Part shown: positions 10,101-22,139 of the stretch, in pieces
Layout of the letters: the number at the start of each line of letters is the position of its first letter
Position numbering within the stretch: the stretch's first letter is position 1
Assembly: GCA_936440205.1 (NCBI GenBank)
Contig: OW387148.1
Location: 12,703,961 to 12,767,960 of the forward strand
From: Lepidonotus clava
Lineage: Eukaryota; Annelida; Polychaeta; Phyllodocida; Polynoidae
Direction: 5' to 3'
Length of the DNA: 64,000 nucleotides
The notes under the pieces: model-generated
Database searches by the model: none
Seen by the model: only the letters and a program-made list of their open reading frames with translations
Told to the model about the DNA's origin: nothing
Program-made: the position numbers and the translations under genes

Positions 10101-13069
10101 TGTACGAGATGGAGTACTTCTATGAGGAGCAGGTTCAGCGTATGGAGGCGCTGGGCATCGAGACGCTGCCCTACGAGGACTGCCTCTGTCAGGTAGGTTA
10201 ACAAGCACTATTTTACAATTAATACTATATTCCACATGCCTATTTGGCTGTCAATTTCAAAAATATAACATATGACATTAGAAAGTTTTTTAATTCTCTG
10301 TCAAATGATATAAAGGATGTATTTTTTATGCAGTATTCATGGAAAGAATCAACCAAATACAAAATCAGCAGTACATAACTCGTCTTCTGGAATACATATT
10401 TTTCTCTGGTACTGTGGAGGAGCAACATATTTTAACACCACCTTCCTTGAACAACCCCTGCTCCTCCTTTTAAGGTCTTTGTTCTTAGTGAAAAAAAAAT
10501 CACAACACTAACATTGAAAACCTGCTTTGAAAACCTAAAAGTAGTATTGCTATACTATGTAAATATGACCGAAAAAAAATGGGTTGAAAAATATATTAAA
10601 TCTCCTACATATTGACAATTTATTAAATCTGGTATAAACAAGGTACTCAGGTCTTATTAGAAATGCAATGAAACGTTCAAGCAAGTGGAAACTTAGAAGG
10701 AAATAAGTAAAACTATCGCACCGCCATAATTTTGATACATCTCGTCGCAATTTGGTCTTTGTTGAACAATATATAATCATAATTGTTTGATATTAAACAT
10801 ATATTGAATATACCTTCTCCAGAACACATATGTAGGTTCTCTATACTATAACCGACCCTTGCTGATAGTTACCTTTGCCCACCCTCAGATGCTGGACATG
10901 GTGAAGCCGAAGGACTCGGGGCGCGTGGTGCTGGCCGATCTCAAGGCGTGTAAGATGACCCCGATCTTCTTCGACACCTTCTTCAACCTGGAGAAGTACC
11001 TGGAGCATGAGCAGAAGGACCCCTTCGCCAACGTACGGGTAAGTCACCCTCTACGAAAGTTGGAGAATTCTGTTTAATTCAACAATCCTATTAGACTGTC
11101 AAACGAATTATAATTCAGGGGAAAAGCACAAGGTTTTGACAAAACGCAAATCCCAATATTAAACAGTCACAACGCCAAGTGAGTTCTATTTTAACAGTCA
11201 GGGTCTGACCTTAGCATAGAGTTACTAGTACTGAGTACTATTTTGAAAAACTTGCAGAGCTGGAATCTTTTACCAGCCAAACCGATATGCCAGTGAAAAG
11301 CTTTGAAATCACAGTAAGTAATGACATAGCTTATGGACTAGTGGTTCTTTGATCCGGGCTAGGGCCCTAGGGCAGGGATAGAACCCTTGTCAGGTGGAAT
11401 AGTGGAAAGCATTGTGAAGAAAAACCACTGACAAGTTTATTAAAGGAGCGATATCAACGCCGAAGAGGTTGATTAGTGTGACATTGTAACTCCCGTAAGT
11501 CCACGCTATATTCGTGACATAACCAATAGCGTTGTTGGATTTACAGTGGAAACGTTTTTGCTTGTAGTTTTCCAAAACCTCTGAAAAGTGTTCATCGGAA
11601 GTGCCAGCGAACAGTGGACAGCAGAATGTCAAAGTGAATCTTAGCAAAATATCACACAAATTATCATTTATTCACGTGGCGCTTAAGGTATAAGGAGTAA
11701 GCCTTTTAAGATAAATATCAAAGATCACATTCACCAGGAATGGTACGTAAGGTGACGGACACGGGTTACACACCTATATATACCAACATCACCTTCCTTA
11801 TAGTGGAGACTTCAACTGTTGCACTTGCTGCAGTCATGAAATGGTATAATCACGATATAATAAGTCACGCTGACATTCGACAGTCTGTCAGCGTATCCAT
11901 GTCTTCCGTAAAACTTGGAGACATAACCTTCATGTCCCTCTCAGCCAGCTCATCGGTAATGCGTTTGACTGAGGAAAGGTACATAGCCATAGCACAAGGG
12001 GCATTCCGTTGAGTTCGAAAATTTCACAACCCCCCACCTGTTCGCTGAAATAATGCTTAGACTTCTAGAGGAAAGTATACACATTTTAAGCCCCCTTTTT
12101 ATGTACTTAACGGAAGGCCCTAGTGCTTTATTTTGTGTTTTGGTGAATCTGTATAAACCTTTCTGGCAAAAATTGATCACAAATGGTCCAGAAAAGTATT
12201 GAAAATACATTTATAGAAATCAACCCAACGTTGGGAGTAAACAAAAACTATATAATATTACTTATTAAACACACACAAAGGCATTACCATTTAACATTTA
12301 GTCATCGTAATTTGTCATGTTGCCCTAACTTTCAGGACGGTGACGAGCCCGAGTTGTCGGACTGGGAGCGGTACGCGGCCGAGGAGTACGAGATACTGGT
12401 GGCCGAGGAGGGGGCCACCGAGGGCCACCAGGACGAGGTGTAAGTGTTCACGGTCTACGTGCCGCGCGGGGAAGCAGGGAAAGGGGGACATAATTCACTG
12501 TCAGGGAAAAACGCAGGGACTTTGGAAATTTGACCAAAACACAGGGAATTCTGTTTGCCCAGTTTCTGGATTTTCTTATTCTTAAGGTTCAGGAGATTGC
12601 ACTTTCCTTCGAATAATATTCCGTTTTTTTCTGGAGGCTTAACAAATCTTTCAATGACTCTTTAAGAATTAATTGCTGATATCAGAACCTGAAACTGAAG
12701 TAGTTTACTGTTAGTTGCAAATAATAGGACTTGTGGTTTAGCTTGAGCCCAAAATTGTTTAGAACACAAACTACATGTACATTCTATAAGTCTGAAGTAT
12801 TTTAAATGTAAAAGTCAGCTTTTCTTATCGAAGTAATAATGTTAAGTCTTTCATACCTTTTGTCAAAGATTTGCAACACACAAAATATTTTGAAAAATCC
12901 TTTCCATTTCAGGATGTATGAAGATGACTTTGAGCCGGACGATGACGAGCCATTATCAGGTCGTACTGATCCCACGCTCAACGAGAACAAAACCCAGAAG
13001 AACAGAGCACGTGCCAGCAGTCCCGAGGACGACATTTATGACTTCAGTAATAAGGATCTTGGTTATTAG
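4109..13069 (+). CDS. PPP2R3: PP2A regulatory subunit B'' (PPP2R3-like), 5' partial
   Basis: Ten exons: 4109-4212, 6122-6224, 6942-7016, 7570-7656, 8129-8285, 9134-9269, 10048-10192, 10889-11038, 12336-12439 and 12913-13069. All have GT-AG introns and compatible phases, giving 405 residues ending in TAG at 13067. The protein is a B''/PR72-family subunit, which directs the PP2A A-C core enzyme to substrates under calcium control. Family hallmarks are the segments WRK-LTATCHDDAARFV, YWFRCMDLDGDG, EYFYEEQ, FFDTFFNLEKYL and ELSDWERYAAEEYE. Two EF-hand loops are visible: residues 157-168 (D157, D159, D161, D168) and 230-241 (D230, D232, D234, E241). The C-terminus is acidic and ends DFSNKDLGY. The N-terminal exons, including the isoform-specific start, lie before the window. 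Whether it corresponds to vertebrate R3A, R3B or their common ancestor cannot be decided here. Confidence 0.95.
4245..4437. repeat. TIR-bearing dispersed repeat, copy 1 (intronic)
   Basis: A block of about 195 bp runs from 'aatgccattttcctac' to 'agtaggaaaag...cagtcaggagtggcat'. It recurs at about 16243-16453, with the shared internal phrases 'tagagtat' and 'caagctattcaaa.acaa'. Ends are short imperfect inverted repeats. It is a likely MITE in the first visible PPP2R3 intron. Similar left-end sequence also occurs near 6568. Confidence 0.6.
4861..5379. mobile_element. Long-TIR foldback element (intronic)
   Basis: The ends match in inverted orientation: AAACAGGCCAGAAATAATCT at about 4861-4880 and, on the other strand, AAACAGCCTAGAAATAATCT at about 5360-5379. 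The arms continue inward imperfectly through 'cccag.gggg' and 'ggggtgagggc' sequences. A hairpin of 12-bp arms (CCGCCTGACTGG) lies inside near 5213-5251. No coding sequence. Confidence 0.6.
5553..5790. mobile_element. Foldback MITE (intronic)
   Basis: Near-palindromic block: ATTGCCTTATTTATGTAATA at the left and the complement AATGCCTTATTTATGTAACA at the right, with arms continuing inward ('ggagaccatctta' facing 'agatagtctccagc', 'gaatttcctgaat' facing 'attcaggaatttg'). The centre carries a duplicated 'ctgtgcagggttgc'. It would fold into a long hairpin; non-coding. Confidence 0.65.
6301..6546. mobile_element. MITE family B, copy 1 (TTTATCACCC ends)
   Basis: The core is bounded by TTTATCACCC at 6416 and GGGTGATAAA at 6537. 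A preceding hairpin (gggtggc...gccaccc, about 6301-6395) is followed by the conserved 'gacgacccctaagggtctt'. The same three-part structure recurs at about 50860-51113, and in an interrupted form at 31490-32456. No coding sequence. It lies in a PPP2R3 intron. Confidence 0.65.
8352..8638. mobile_element. MITE with imperfect TIRs (intronic)
   Basis: Left end TAAGGCTATATTACACTACA and right end ...TATAATTAGGGCTTTA are imperfect inverted repeats. The matches continue inward around 'acgttgggt' and 'actcaacg'. Several internal 'aatgcg' motifs repeat. Non-coding; single clear copy in this window. Confidence 0.45.
9520..9965. repeat. About 90-bp minisatellite, five copies (intronic)
   Basis: Five units, each containing 'ttagccatttgggaatgaat', 'cctagagatctaacagaaga', 'gggatatata' and 'tctccccctt', lie between PPP2R3 exons ending at 9269 and starting at 10048. 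Units begin near 9530, 9624, 9714, 9806 and 9891. Later units are shortened. Just upstream (about 9425-9500) a motif 'aatcagccgattctaccctt' is repeated in both orientations. Confidence 0.85.
11039..12335 (+). other. Long PPP2R3 intron without recognised content
   Basis: The 1.3 kb between exons ending at 11038 and starting at 12336 contains short open frames on both strands, none with codon continuity to neighbours or a recognisable domain. I see no repeat partner for it in this window. Confidence 0.6.
12460..12600. repeat. Fragment of the 'acagggaaaac' dispersed family
   Basis: The phrases 'cagggaaaaacgcaggga', 'aaaacacagggaattctgtt' and 'gcccagtttctggattttct' match the better-defined copies at 23107-23362 and 39436-39711. 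Other partial copies lie near 16855-17010, 17740-17830 and 58910-59000. It lies in the last PPP2R3 intron. Confidence 0.5.
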
Positions 13070-14690
13070 CCACCTATGGATGTTACGAGGCAGATTATTC
13101 GATGTATATAGCAGATCCTATGAAACTTCGCATAGTGGGGAACATAATTATGTCATGGAAGAGCGGTTACCCGACAAATATCAAAAACCATCATCATATC
13201 AGTCTTAGTATTAAGGTATGGCTCAGAGGCCAAGGTGAAACTTCTTGCTCCTCGATGGCCAGGGTGTGGATGAGTGTGAGTTGGATGCTTGGAGTTGTCG
13301 TAACGTGGGAATTTAGGAGTATCGATTGTGTTTTCTGATAGGTATCGTTAACGATACGAGTCCAAATGCAATGCTTTGGTGGAGAACCCAAAAGTATCAC
13401 TTATGGATCGGTTCATTGTGAGGAACAATGCTAGCAACCATGGACTTTTTTATGAGAAACAAACATATACTCAGAGTCCTACCACAAGAAGACAAGTCAG
13501 AGAGAATTATCACAAGATTACGGTATTCTTCCTGTAAAATGAACATAAAGCGGTTGAGACACATCTGACCACAAGGTTTCTGATGTAATGGTATTCGGCC
13601 AAAGTGACCTTTAGTCTGCCTACAAGTGAGGCATGGAATAGACCGCTCGGTGCGGACGACCATGTTTACATAATGCATACACTCGCGTATGGTACCCCAA
13701 TAAATACCACCTCGTGAATCTCTTCGCTGTTACCCACACCTTCGTCTACCACGAGTCATCTGTGTCTATCATACTCCCCTAGTTTACCTACTCTCAGGTA
13801 CGTCAGTTAAACTAGAGAGTCTTATAACCATATTGTCGGTTAGAGTAAAACTACATTTTCCTGAGAGTCAGATTACACAAGGTAATTCAAAAGTGACAGG
13901 TTATGGCCAGCTGTTCGACAACATATCTGTCTTGATCTAAAAAAAACCCTCTTGATCTTGATCTTTTCATAACGGTTATAATATTCATGATGTAAACAGA
14001 ATTCTTCACCACACATGTATTGGTTATGGTAAAATTATGTTACAAAATAATTGCTCTGTTTTGTTTAATCGCAGATATGCAACCAACACTAAATTGACTA
14101 GAAGATAAAGGTATTCTGGTAATAGAAGAAATATAAGCCAGGATTATTTTTACGTTGACATGACAGCAGTTTCTTGTAATCGTTGAGGCTAATTATTGCA
14201 TATGTATCTACCAGAGCCTCTTAATCTCTGCTATAGTATGGTATTTTTCTCCAAAAAGCATTAACCAAAGCAGAAAACTGGAATTCAACTTTAGGGGATT
14301 TGTTATAATTTCTTTTCTACTCTAGTATTCTAGATGCCAGAATGAACATCGTCTGTATCGCTGTTTGTTTTTGTTAAAAATTCCCAGATTTGTAAGTTTA
14401 AATGACCTACTAAGCAAGAAGAATGATTTTGAATCACATAATTTTTCTGTATGTGTGTTAAGTTTGTCTCTGGTTAATATTGAATGCCTTTGACTAAAGA
14501 TATTTCCTTCTTACCAGTTGCTTTAATGTTCTATGTCCTATGATGCTATGGCCAGAGTTGACCAGGCTTTGTTTACTAAACCTTGGGTCCCTTCCCTCAC
14601 CTAGTAAAGGGAGGCTTGCTGATCAAACTCGACCTAACCTGGAAGTTGCCTTGTAATGTCTGTGTTACCAGGACTGTCCTGGAGAGTGAG
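13070..14690 (+). other. PPP2R3 3' UTR candidate and intergenic sequence
   Basis: Sequence after the PPP2R3 stop codon contains no further supported exon. A candidate polyadenylation signal AATAAA lies near 13700 (context 'ccccaataaatacc'). The end of the transcript cannot be placed from sequence alone. Confidence 0.4.
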
Positions 14691-14992
14691 ATTTCCCGCC
14701 CATTATGACGTCATGCTCCACTCTCCAAGCACACAGTGGCTGAGCACACCCAGCACATGTTTGGTGTGTCCTGCTCGGTCTTAACAATGCCTTCACATTC
14801 ATTGCCAAGGGATTCGCCTCAGAAGCAAAACGAGAAAAGTGAACCGCGAATGGCGAAGGTTCGCGATGCTTTGTGCCTAATTTTGTACGTATACGTATCG
14901 GGGGATTTGTCGATTGAGTATTTTTAACCTTGTCAGCCATGACAAACATAGATGTTGGGTTGTGTGGCTGCCTGCGAGAAATCCCCCATGGC

Positions 14993-15028
14993 TGACGTCA
15001 TGGAAATGACGTCATGGATGTGACGTCA
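14993..15028. promoter_or_regulatory. Three CRE palindromes at 14-bp spacing
   Basis: The full cAMP-response-element palindrome TGACGTCA occurs at 14993-15000, 15007-15014 and 15021-15028, exactly 14 bp apart, with a fourth at 14706-14713. The flanks 'atcccccatggctgacgtca' (near 14981) and 'ttcccgcccattatgacgtca' (near 14693) resemble each other, so the sites may have arisen by duplication. TGACGTCA binds CREB/ATF bZIP factors. No promoter or transcript is visible beside them, so function is unproven. Confidence 0.4.
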
Positions 15029-16242
15029 CTGCACCCTTAGCTGGTGCCTTTAGTACCCCCCAGACAATGCTGTTCTGACTTGATTTTGTACATACCTGTT
15101 TATGGCTGAAGATTGTGATCCGGGTTCTAATCACAACAGTATCTTATACATGTATCATGTTTAATTCACACTGTTAATTTATTATTACTAAGTCTAGTGT
15201 ATAATTAGCTGATGTACAGTCCTGTTCGTTGGTGACCTTGGCGGGTCGCGACCTTGGCGGGTCATTTCATCTGTGGTCGTGCACACACGGTATATGCTTA
15301 GCGAGTAGAGTCCAGGTAAATAATAGCCCTCCAAATATTCACAAGGATCTCGCACTGATATACAAACCGATTGTTGACTATGTTATCCGAATACCCATAG
15401 CGAAACTACCGATGTACTTGTAGTGAATCCAAGAAATACCTCTGATTATGACTATCCAGTAGGCAAGATCCTTGGCATTACTTGTGAATTAACATAACAT
15501 TATTCTGTTGCAGATTTTTTGTTGTCTGCTAGCCTTGCTAATGTTTTTATTCTTCAAGAAGCCATTGGCTACAGAAGCTGACCCCTTGAAGGAAAGTCCT
15601 ATCGCGTACTCCATTTGAAGCTCGAAGGAGATCGATAAATTATTGAACACTGTGATGTCAAGTAGGGGAACAATAGAGGATATCAAAATAAAATGTAGAA
15701 ATAATAGATTGGGAAAATAAGGGATTATGCAATGAATAGCTGTCTAATTTAAAGGCACTTTGGGTGATAATAGTATATTACTGAAAACACAGGACACAAA
15801 TAGAGGTACTCTGATCTAGCTAAGCGCCCCCTCCTACACTCATCACTGAAAACCACCTATATATATAGAATTATAGGATCAAACAAATACACGATATAAT
15901 GTTCTCTGATGTAAAGCTTTATATATGTTAATACTTGAGGCCTGCGCAGGTAGGTGTTTGAGCCTGTGTTCTGACGCCTTGTGTTAAACGGGAGCGGGTG
16001 ACGTGCTCGTCGCAGGCTTAACGCGAGCGGCTCACGCTCTGTAGATACTCTGTACAGTCTGCCGTGTGTTCAGTCGTCCATCGAATGGACACGCAAGCCA
16101 ATCAAACTTTGTGTACGGTTCAAGAAATAAAGTATATTTTCTTTCTTGAAGCTCAGCAGTGTTTTCCTTTTGGGACCGAGATTCCTGTTTTGTTTATTTC
16201 AATGTTTTTGCTCTTCCATGTAATAGGCAAAAGTCAAATTTC

Positions 16243-16453
16243 AGAGATTACATTTTTCCTATTTTTGAAGGATTTCCTACTTACTGGTGATTTTCTACAC
16301 AGCTTTGATATCTTTTAGAGTATGTTTGTAATTAGTTTTCAAGCTATTCAAATACAATTTCAATGTCTGGTCTCTATTTCAGAAGGTTATTTCCTCCTAG
16401 TAGCTTCCAGAAAAAAAGTAGGAAAAGTAGAATCAGTCAGGAGTGGCATCTCT
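16243..16453. repeat. TIR-bearing dispersed repeat, copy 2
   Basis: Second copy of the repeat at 4245-4437, sharing 'ggatttcctactt', 'atcttttagagtat', 'caagctattcaaatacaa' and the right end 'cagtcaggagtggcatc'. Intergenic between PPP2R3 and the arrestin-domain pair. Non-coding. Confidence 0.6.
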
Positions 16454-17950
16454 GGAAAATAAATCTGTGTTTCTACATTTTAAAGTTAAGTCCATAAATA
16501 TGAAAAATATATAATTTAATTTCCATCCCCTAAAATGAGGCTTATATTTATTCCTTACCAACTTTATCATTTTCCTAGATGACTTTTAACTTTTTTAGAT
16601 GGTATATTGAAAACATAGAAAATGAGGCTTCAAACGGTTTATAAGTTTGTCTCGATTTCAAGCAAAATAACAATTTTCTTTCCTAATTCATAAAGTGTTC
16701 CATAGATAATTAGTCTAATTTTCCTGTGTATGCATCGTCCAAAAAACAATTCTCCCTTGTTATGACCAATTATGGTGTCTTGTAAAAGGGTCATGTTCCT
16801 GACGGTTGTACTTCTAGAGGTGTCCACCAGAGGTCAGCAGTGGGGAATATAAGCAGGGACCCCACTGCACATGGAAAATATATAAAAAAATTCTCTATCA
16901 GGGAAAACAGGGACTTTTACTATGCCCGTCTTATACCCAAAGGATTTTACCCTTTAAAAAATTGAGGTTCAACTATTGGCTTCAATAGGGAAAATTACTA
17001 AAATTTATATAGGGAAAAATCTAACAATGTGTTTTTCTTAAAACCTGGACATCATTTTTTGATGCTATGAACACAAACATTAAACACTAAAAGAATAATA
17101 TTCACTGTTCCTGAAAAAAAGTTATTATAAAAAAAGAGGGTTATTTATCTTATATAGCATTTAATTACTTGAACCAGATTCACTCTTACTATGGGAAAAT
17201 TAACCAACGCGGTCAGCCCCACTCTTGCCCTGTCCCCTCCCTGTGTAGTGGGGCTGACAACAACTGCCTATTCAAAACTGGAGCAAACTGAACTCAAGTT
17301 GTGGGACAAAAAAATACAATGTGAACACATGAATTACACCCACCTGTGTATTAAGAGCAGTTTTTCATTCCATGGACACCTGTTTTTGTGGTGAACAGCA
17401 TGCTTTTTACTCCAAATTTATTTTATCAACTCATGAAGTAGACTGACTTGGGCTACTTCCAACATGGCTGCCCCTATGGCAAAAAAGGTCCTCACCTTCC
17501 CAGAGTTCAATGTTTTTTACAACTTCTTTCTATGCAGTGCTGTCCATCCCCGAACAGAGTCGGGGATGGATATTCCATCTAAGGGAAAATATGATTAATA
17601 GTGTTTCTTTAGTGCCCTGATACTTTTAATCAATCAAAAAATATTGTACAAAAAATATTTTTTCTTTAGATTATGATTGTTCACCCATGTGGCGCCCTGA
17701 ACAGCATTGTGTACCTTTAAGATATGAATAATATGCTTGAAATGACACGGGGCAAAATTCTTGCAAGACAGGCAAATCTCAGGAAAAACGCAGGGAATTC
17801 AAAAATGAAATTTGAGTAGGGACCCTGTATAAGAGACTAGGGGAGAAAAATAAGTAAAACCAACTTTTTTTCGACCACTAATATTGGAGTTTGAGAGAAG
17901 GTGCACCCAACTGGTTCTAAGCACCCCTACAGATGTTCTTTAATCTATCA

Positions 17951-18315
17951 CAATTCTCCCTACAACGGATAGCTGATTTACTGTATTTTAGGGACCTGCA
18001 CGTTAATTTGGACCGATTTTGTAAACAAAAACTCTGAAAAGACTTAAGAAAATTTACAAATTTTTGCTTTATTTCTATGCAAAATGAATGAATTATCAAA
18101 CAAACTTGAAAAATATTAAATAATTATAGGTGTGAAATGGAAAAATAGTGAATGCTAGTTTTCCATTATTTTAAACAAAAGTTATGCCATGATTTTTTTA
18201 AATGTATATAGTTAAGCCTTGTGACTTGTCTACGTATTTCTCAGAATGCATCTTAATTTAGGCTAGTCTGCAGGTACACTTCAATAATTAAGCTATCTGT
18301 GGTTGGGAGAATTAC
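17951..18315. mobile_element. MITE family A, copy 2
   Basis: Left end AATTCTCCCTACAACGGATAG near 17952 and right end, on the opposite strand, AATTCTCCCAACCACAGATAG near 18314. The internal 'gtattttagggacctgcacg' and 'gcaggtacacttc' match the sub-terminal repeats of copies at 2381 and 27771. About 365 bp, non-coding. Confidence 0.7.
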
Positions 18316-18329
18316 CCATTATTTTCTGT

Positions 18330-20494
18330 TTATGCAGTAAGTTGTGCCCTTCAAGTCTGGTCACTATGCCTTTTTCTAGCCAAAGAAGCCAGGATGTGGG
18401 TCTGCATTATCTCATTAAGTATTACTTGTGTTAATGCCTAGTCTGTATCGGGGAAAAGCGTGGACATGGTGAGGCTCTCGAACTGGTTGGGGCTCCAGGG
18501 CTTCTTTGACCTCATGGTTTAGGGCTCAATCAAAAGTGAGTGAGAACCAAAAGGTAGGGGGATGAGTGAAGGTCTGCCTGAGTTTGCCTATGGAGTCATT
18601 ACATGTTTGTAGTCGGGGTACTGAGTATCAGATCGAACATGCAGGTCTTGCTGGAACCCCAGACAGAACCCAATAGCGTCTCGCAACCCAAACGTCACTA
18701 CTCCCTGGTGGTGGCCAGGGTAGGACAAGGATTTCTGCCCCTCTCCAGATTCCCATAGGGTTCTATAGTAAACCATTTCTGATGTTTGCCCTTATTGTGA
18801 CTGATATAATTAGAGTATGAACATGCTTGTTTCTCACAAAGCAACCAAACATATTTTTCTCCCTGATCATTAAAGCATGAATTTAAATTCATGTTAGAAA
18901 TAGACAAAAAAGTAGGAAAGGTTTGTCCCTCAGTTTTCATTTCAGTCAATTCCAAACCATGGTAATTGAGATTAATGGGCTTGTTAATGTTTATTTGATG
19001 ACAGACACCCTACTGTTCAGGGAGATGGCCCTAAAACTTCACAGAGATCTGCAGATAAGGACATGTGGTGTTATGTCCATCAACACCCTAATGTCCCTGG
19101 ACACCTCAACTTGACCTGACCTGGTTCTGGTTACCATGGTTACCAGGGGTCACTGGTCAGTGCATTTCAGATACTTTCAAGAAAACTAACCAAAAGCATG
19201 ATTGATATTAAAAGACACTTTTTATTTGGAAGATGTGTTACGTCAGAACATATTTTTAAAGGGCCTGGATGAAAATTGTAAAAGCAGAGATGAGATTATC
19301 ATGGGTAAAACTTGACCTGAAGGTGGGGCATCAGTGAAAGTCCCATAGGGTGCTATAGTTAAGGGCCTTGTACCATGTCCAACCCTGGAGGGTCGGACAT
19401 CGCCAGGAGCTATTTATAGGAGGGCGCGCAATGCTATTTGTCCTTGGGTGTGCTGGTGATTCAATGATCAGGAACACCCTGGTGCACTTCTTGGCCCAGC
19501 CTTGGTTGTTGATTACCGTCATGATGTTATTTGCCCAGATTTAAATGAACAACAAGTAGGTGTTAATGGTTGAGTGCAAAAGATGACACAGATTTATTCT
19601 CATGCAACACGTTCCCCTTCATCGGCATCCACGAGGTACATATCAGCTGATTGGTCCATTTTCATCACATAATTAGAGCACAAGAAGAGTGAGGGAACTA
19701 AGATACTTCATGTAATTCAAAACAATTAACAATGCTAGGCTCTTGATAATACATAATTATTTTCATAAGTAATATCTATTTACATGTCATAAATGACATG
19801 AAAGTAAATATTATTTACTTTCATCTCATTTTTCAGTAACATCTATTTTCATGTCATATTTTGAGTAATTATTACTTAAAAAATTAATTATGGATTGTCC
19901 ATAAAAATTCTTTTTTTTTTCTTCATATTTTGAGTAATTAGCTTGATAATTTGTCTAATGATAAGACTTGTGATAATATTTTCTTGAATGTGAAAGTAGT
20001 AGTATGTGCATGAAAATCTGTTTTATATATGAATATAACCTTAAGATATCTAACAAAACTTAAGAAATGAATTGATGCAGCAGCTTTTAGTTGAACAATT
20101 TATCTTTTATTTGATGGAAAATATTCTTCCTCATTAATACCTCTTAAGACCTGTTCAAGGAAGGAATATCCTTTTCTAGAGAAAGTAAGAGCCTAGATCT
20201 GTTTTGAAGAATCATATGCTATCCTAAATTTGAAAAATTTGAAACAATTTGTCTGAAAGTCAACTAATTTGACCATTTCCTTCACATATGGTCTTCTAAT
20301 AGATGATAGTCCAAAGTTAGGACATTCAAATTTATTTCCACCAGTTCTTTGTGATCTGGGCTTTAGAAAAGACTAAACTAATGTCACTAATATTAACATT
20401 ATCCTATAATGAGGTAAGAATTACATTTTCTATGATTATAAATGATTAAAGATGACATCATAATTATCCTTCCTTGCATTATTTGCCTAAAAAT
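18330..20494. other. Intergenic stretch downstream of arrestin pair
   Basis: No supported gene. Around 19770-19860 the sequence is rich in short inverted repeats, including a perfect pair of 12-bp arms 'atgaaagtaaat' / 'atttactttcat', and is AT-rich. The last few hundred bases (about 20200-20494) resemble the region downstream of the second arrestin copy ('tttgccta/ttaaaa.ttagct.gagttctc'), so the tandem duplication extends past the stop codons. Confidence 0.45.
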
Positions 20495-21787
20495 TTAGCT
20501 GGAGTTCTCTGTCCCAATGTATATTGGCAGAGATATTTCCACATTGCGTTTCAAACCTGACCGCTTGAGCTTGACATACACCTCGTAATTGACATCAATG
20601 ATGTCACAGAAATTGAGGGTTCCTGCTGGGATGAGGTTACCATCCAATCCACTCTCAATGAAGTCAAGTGGCACATTCAGCTTGAGTTGTTGGCAAGCCC
20701 CCTCTGCTATGGCCCCCTCTTGAACTTTCCGACCGTTAACCTTCTTGCTCCTTGATCCATGCCAGCTGCCAATCTTACTGCGGTAGCTGACATTCATGAT
20801 GACGAAGCAAATGACCTTGTCTATTTCATCACCAGACTGGTTGTCAACCTCAAGGCTGAGAGGCACATAGTTCTGACTGCCTCGGACGTAACCTCGATGT
20901 GGCAATTTGGCCCTTGCTGTTATTTTACCATTATTGAACAGCCCTGTCTCCTGCTCCTTCTCCTCGCTAACTGCTGCCTTGTTCTGAGGATCTGCAGCAA
21001 GGTCAAACACCTTTTGCACCCACAGTCCACTATGGGCTACAATATTGCCTCTTTTAAACATTTTCCCCCTTTTAATGGTGGCTTTGATGAAATAGGAGAT
21101 GTAGGCATAGTCCCCACAGCGTTCAAACAGTGGTGGGACAGACTGACGTGCATCCTCTGGGATTTTGAACTCAAATGGGAATGTGTACTTCCCTGGAGAT
21201 AGCACCTTGCCCTTCTGAATGTTTTTGCTGGGCAAAGCATTTTGGTCGTCATCTGTTTCTAGTCTTCCCTCTTTCTTCCATACCGCAATCTCTTCATTGG
21301 CATACAGTATTTCACCCTAATCATCATAATAGGACTGATGACTATAAATACGAAGATTTGTCCTGGCATGCCCCTTGAATTCAAGAATCACACTCTCAGC
21401 ATCTATTTCTTTGAGCACATTTAACTTAACTTCTCCCTTTACCACATCATTTGGCTGGACCACTGGTAGAATGTGTGGTGGTAGCGTAACCTCTGCATCG
21501 GATCTCTGGCTGTCAAACAGAGAACTTCCCCAATGGATATCACCACCCTTAGCTTCCTTGGTCTTGTCATCTTCCAAAAACCCTTTCTCAAAACTACTTC
21601 TGTACATCCGTTCCATCATTTTAGCAGTGGTCTCATCAGGTTCATCATCATCTTCTAAGGCCACAGCCAGCCCAAGACGGTCCCATCCTGACTCTGGACG
21701 CTGAATGAACGAACTTCCTCGGATGTTGTAGATGCGGGAGCATGAGCTGAGGTCCACCTCAATGTCAAATGCCTTCACTGACTCCAT
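20495..21787 (-). pseudogene. Arrestin-domain gene, copy 1, with one in-frame stop
   Basis: Single coding exon of 431 codons starting at ATG 21785-21787 (MESVKAFDIEVDLSS), directly after a splice acceptor (tttttcag), so a 5' UTR exon must lie upstream. The frame is continuous except for one TAG at 21317-21319, where copy 2 has GAG (DD-stop-GE against DNEGE). After it the frame continues through GEILYANEE to IYIGTENSS and a stop at 20495. Arrestin-N and arrestin-C beta-sandwich signatures include EFKIPEDARQSVPPLFERCGDYAYISYFIKATI and NQSGDEIDKV. No PPxY motif is seen, unlike alpha-arrestins that recruit HECT ligases. It has four extra residues near DDDQN relative to copy 2. It could be a recent pseudogene, a nonsense allele, or a sequencing error. 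Confidence 0.7.
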
Positions 21788-22139
21788 GATGCTGCCTGAA
21801 AAAACATTGATAGCACAATTGAAAGTACAATTAAGCATAATCACTTTTTAAACTTTTAGTAATAAAGTGTCCTTTGACATATAGTGACACACATTTGGAA
21901 GAAAAGAAATGGAAATAATTTACATTCAAAAGAAGCATTGTTGTGTTATTTCATAAATGTTTAATATATCAAGGCAATTTATATGTAAGTCTTCCTGTGA
22001 AATGATCCTTTGATACTTCTGAGATGTAATTAAACTACTCATTAAACATCGGACATTTTAGAGAATATTGAATATAAGATAATTTATAATCATCAGCTTT
22101 AAACTGCTATTCCTCATAAGAAAATGAAACTAAATGTAA

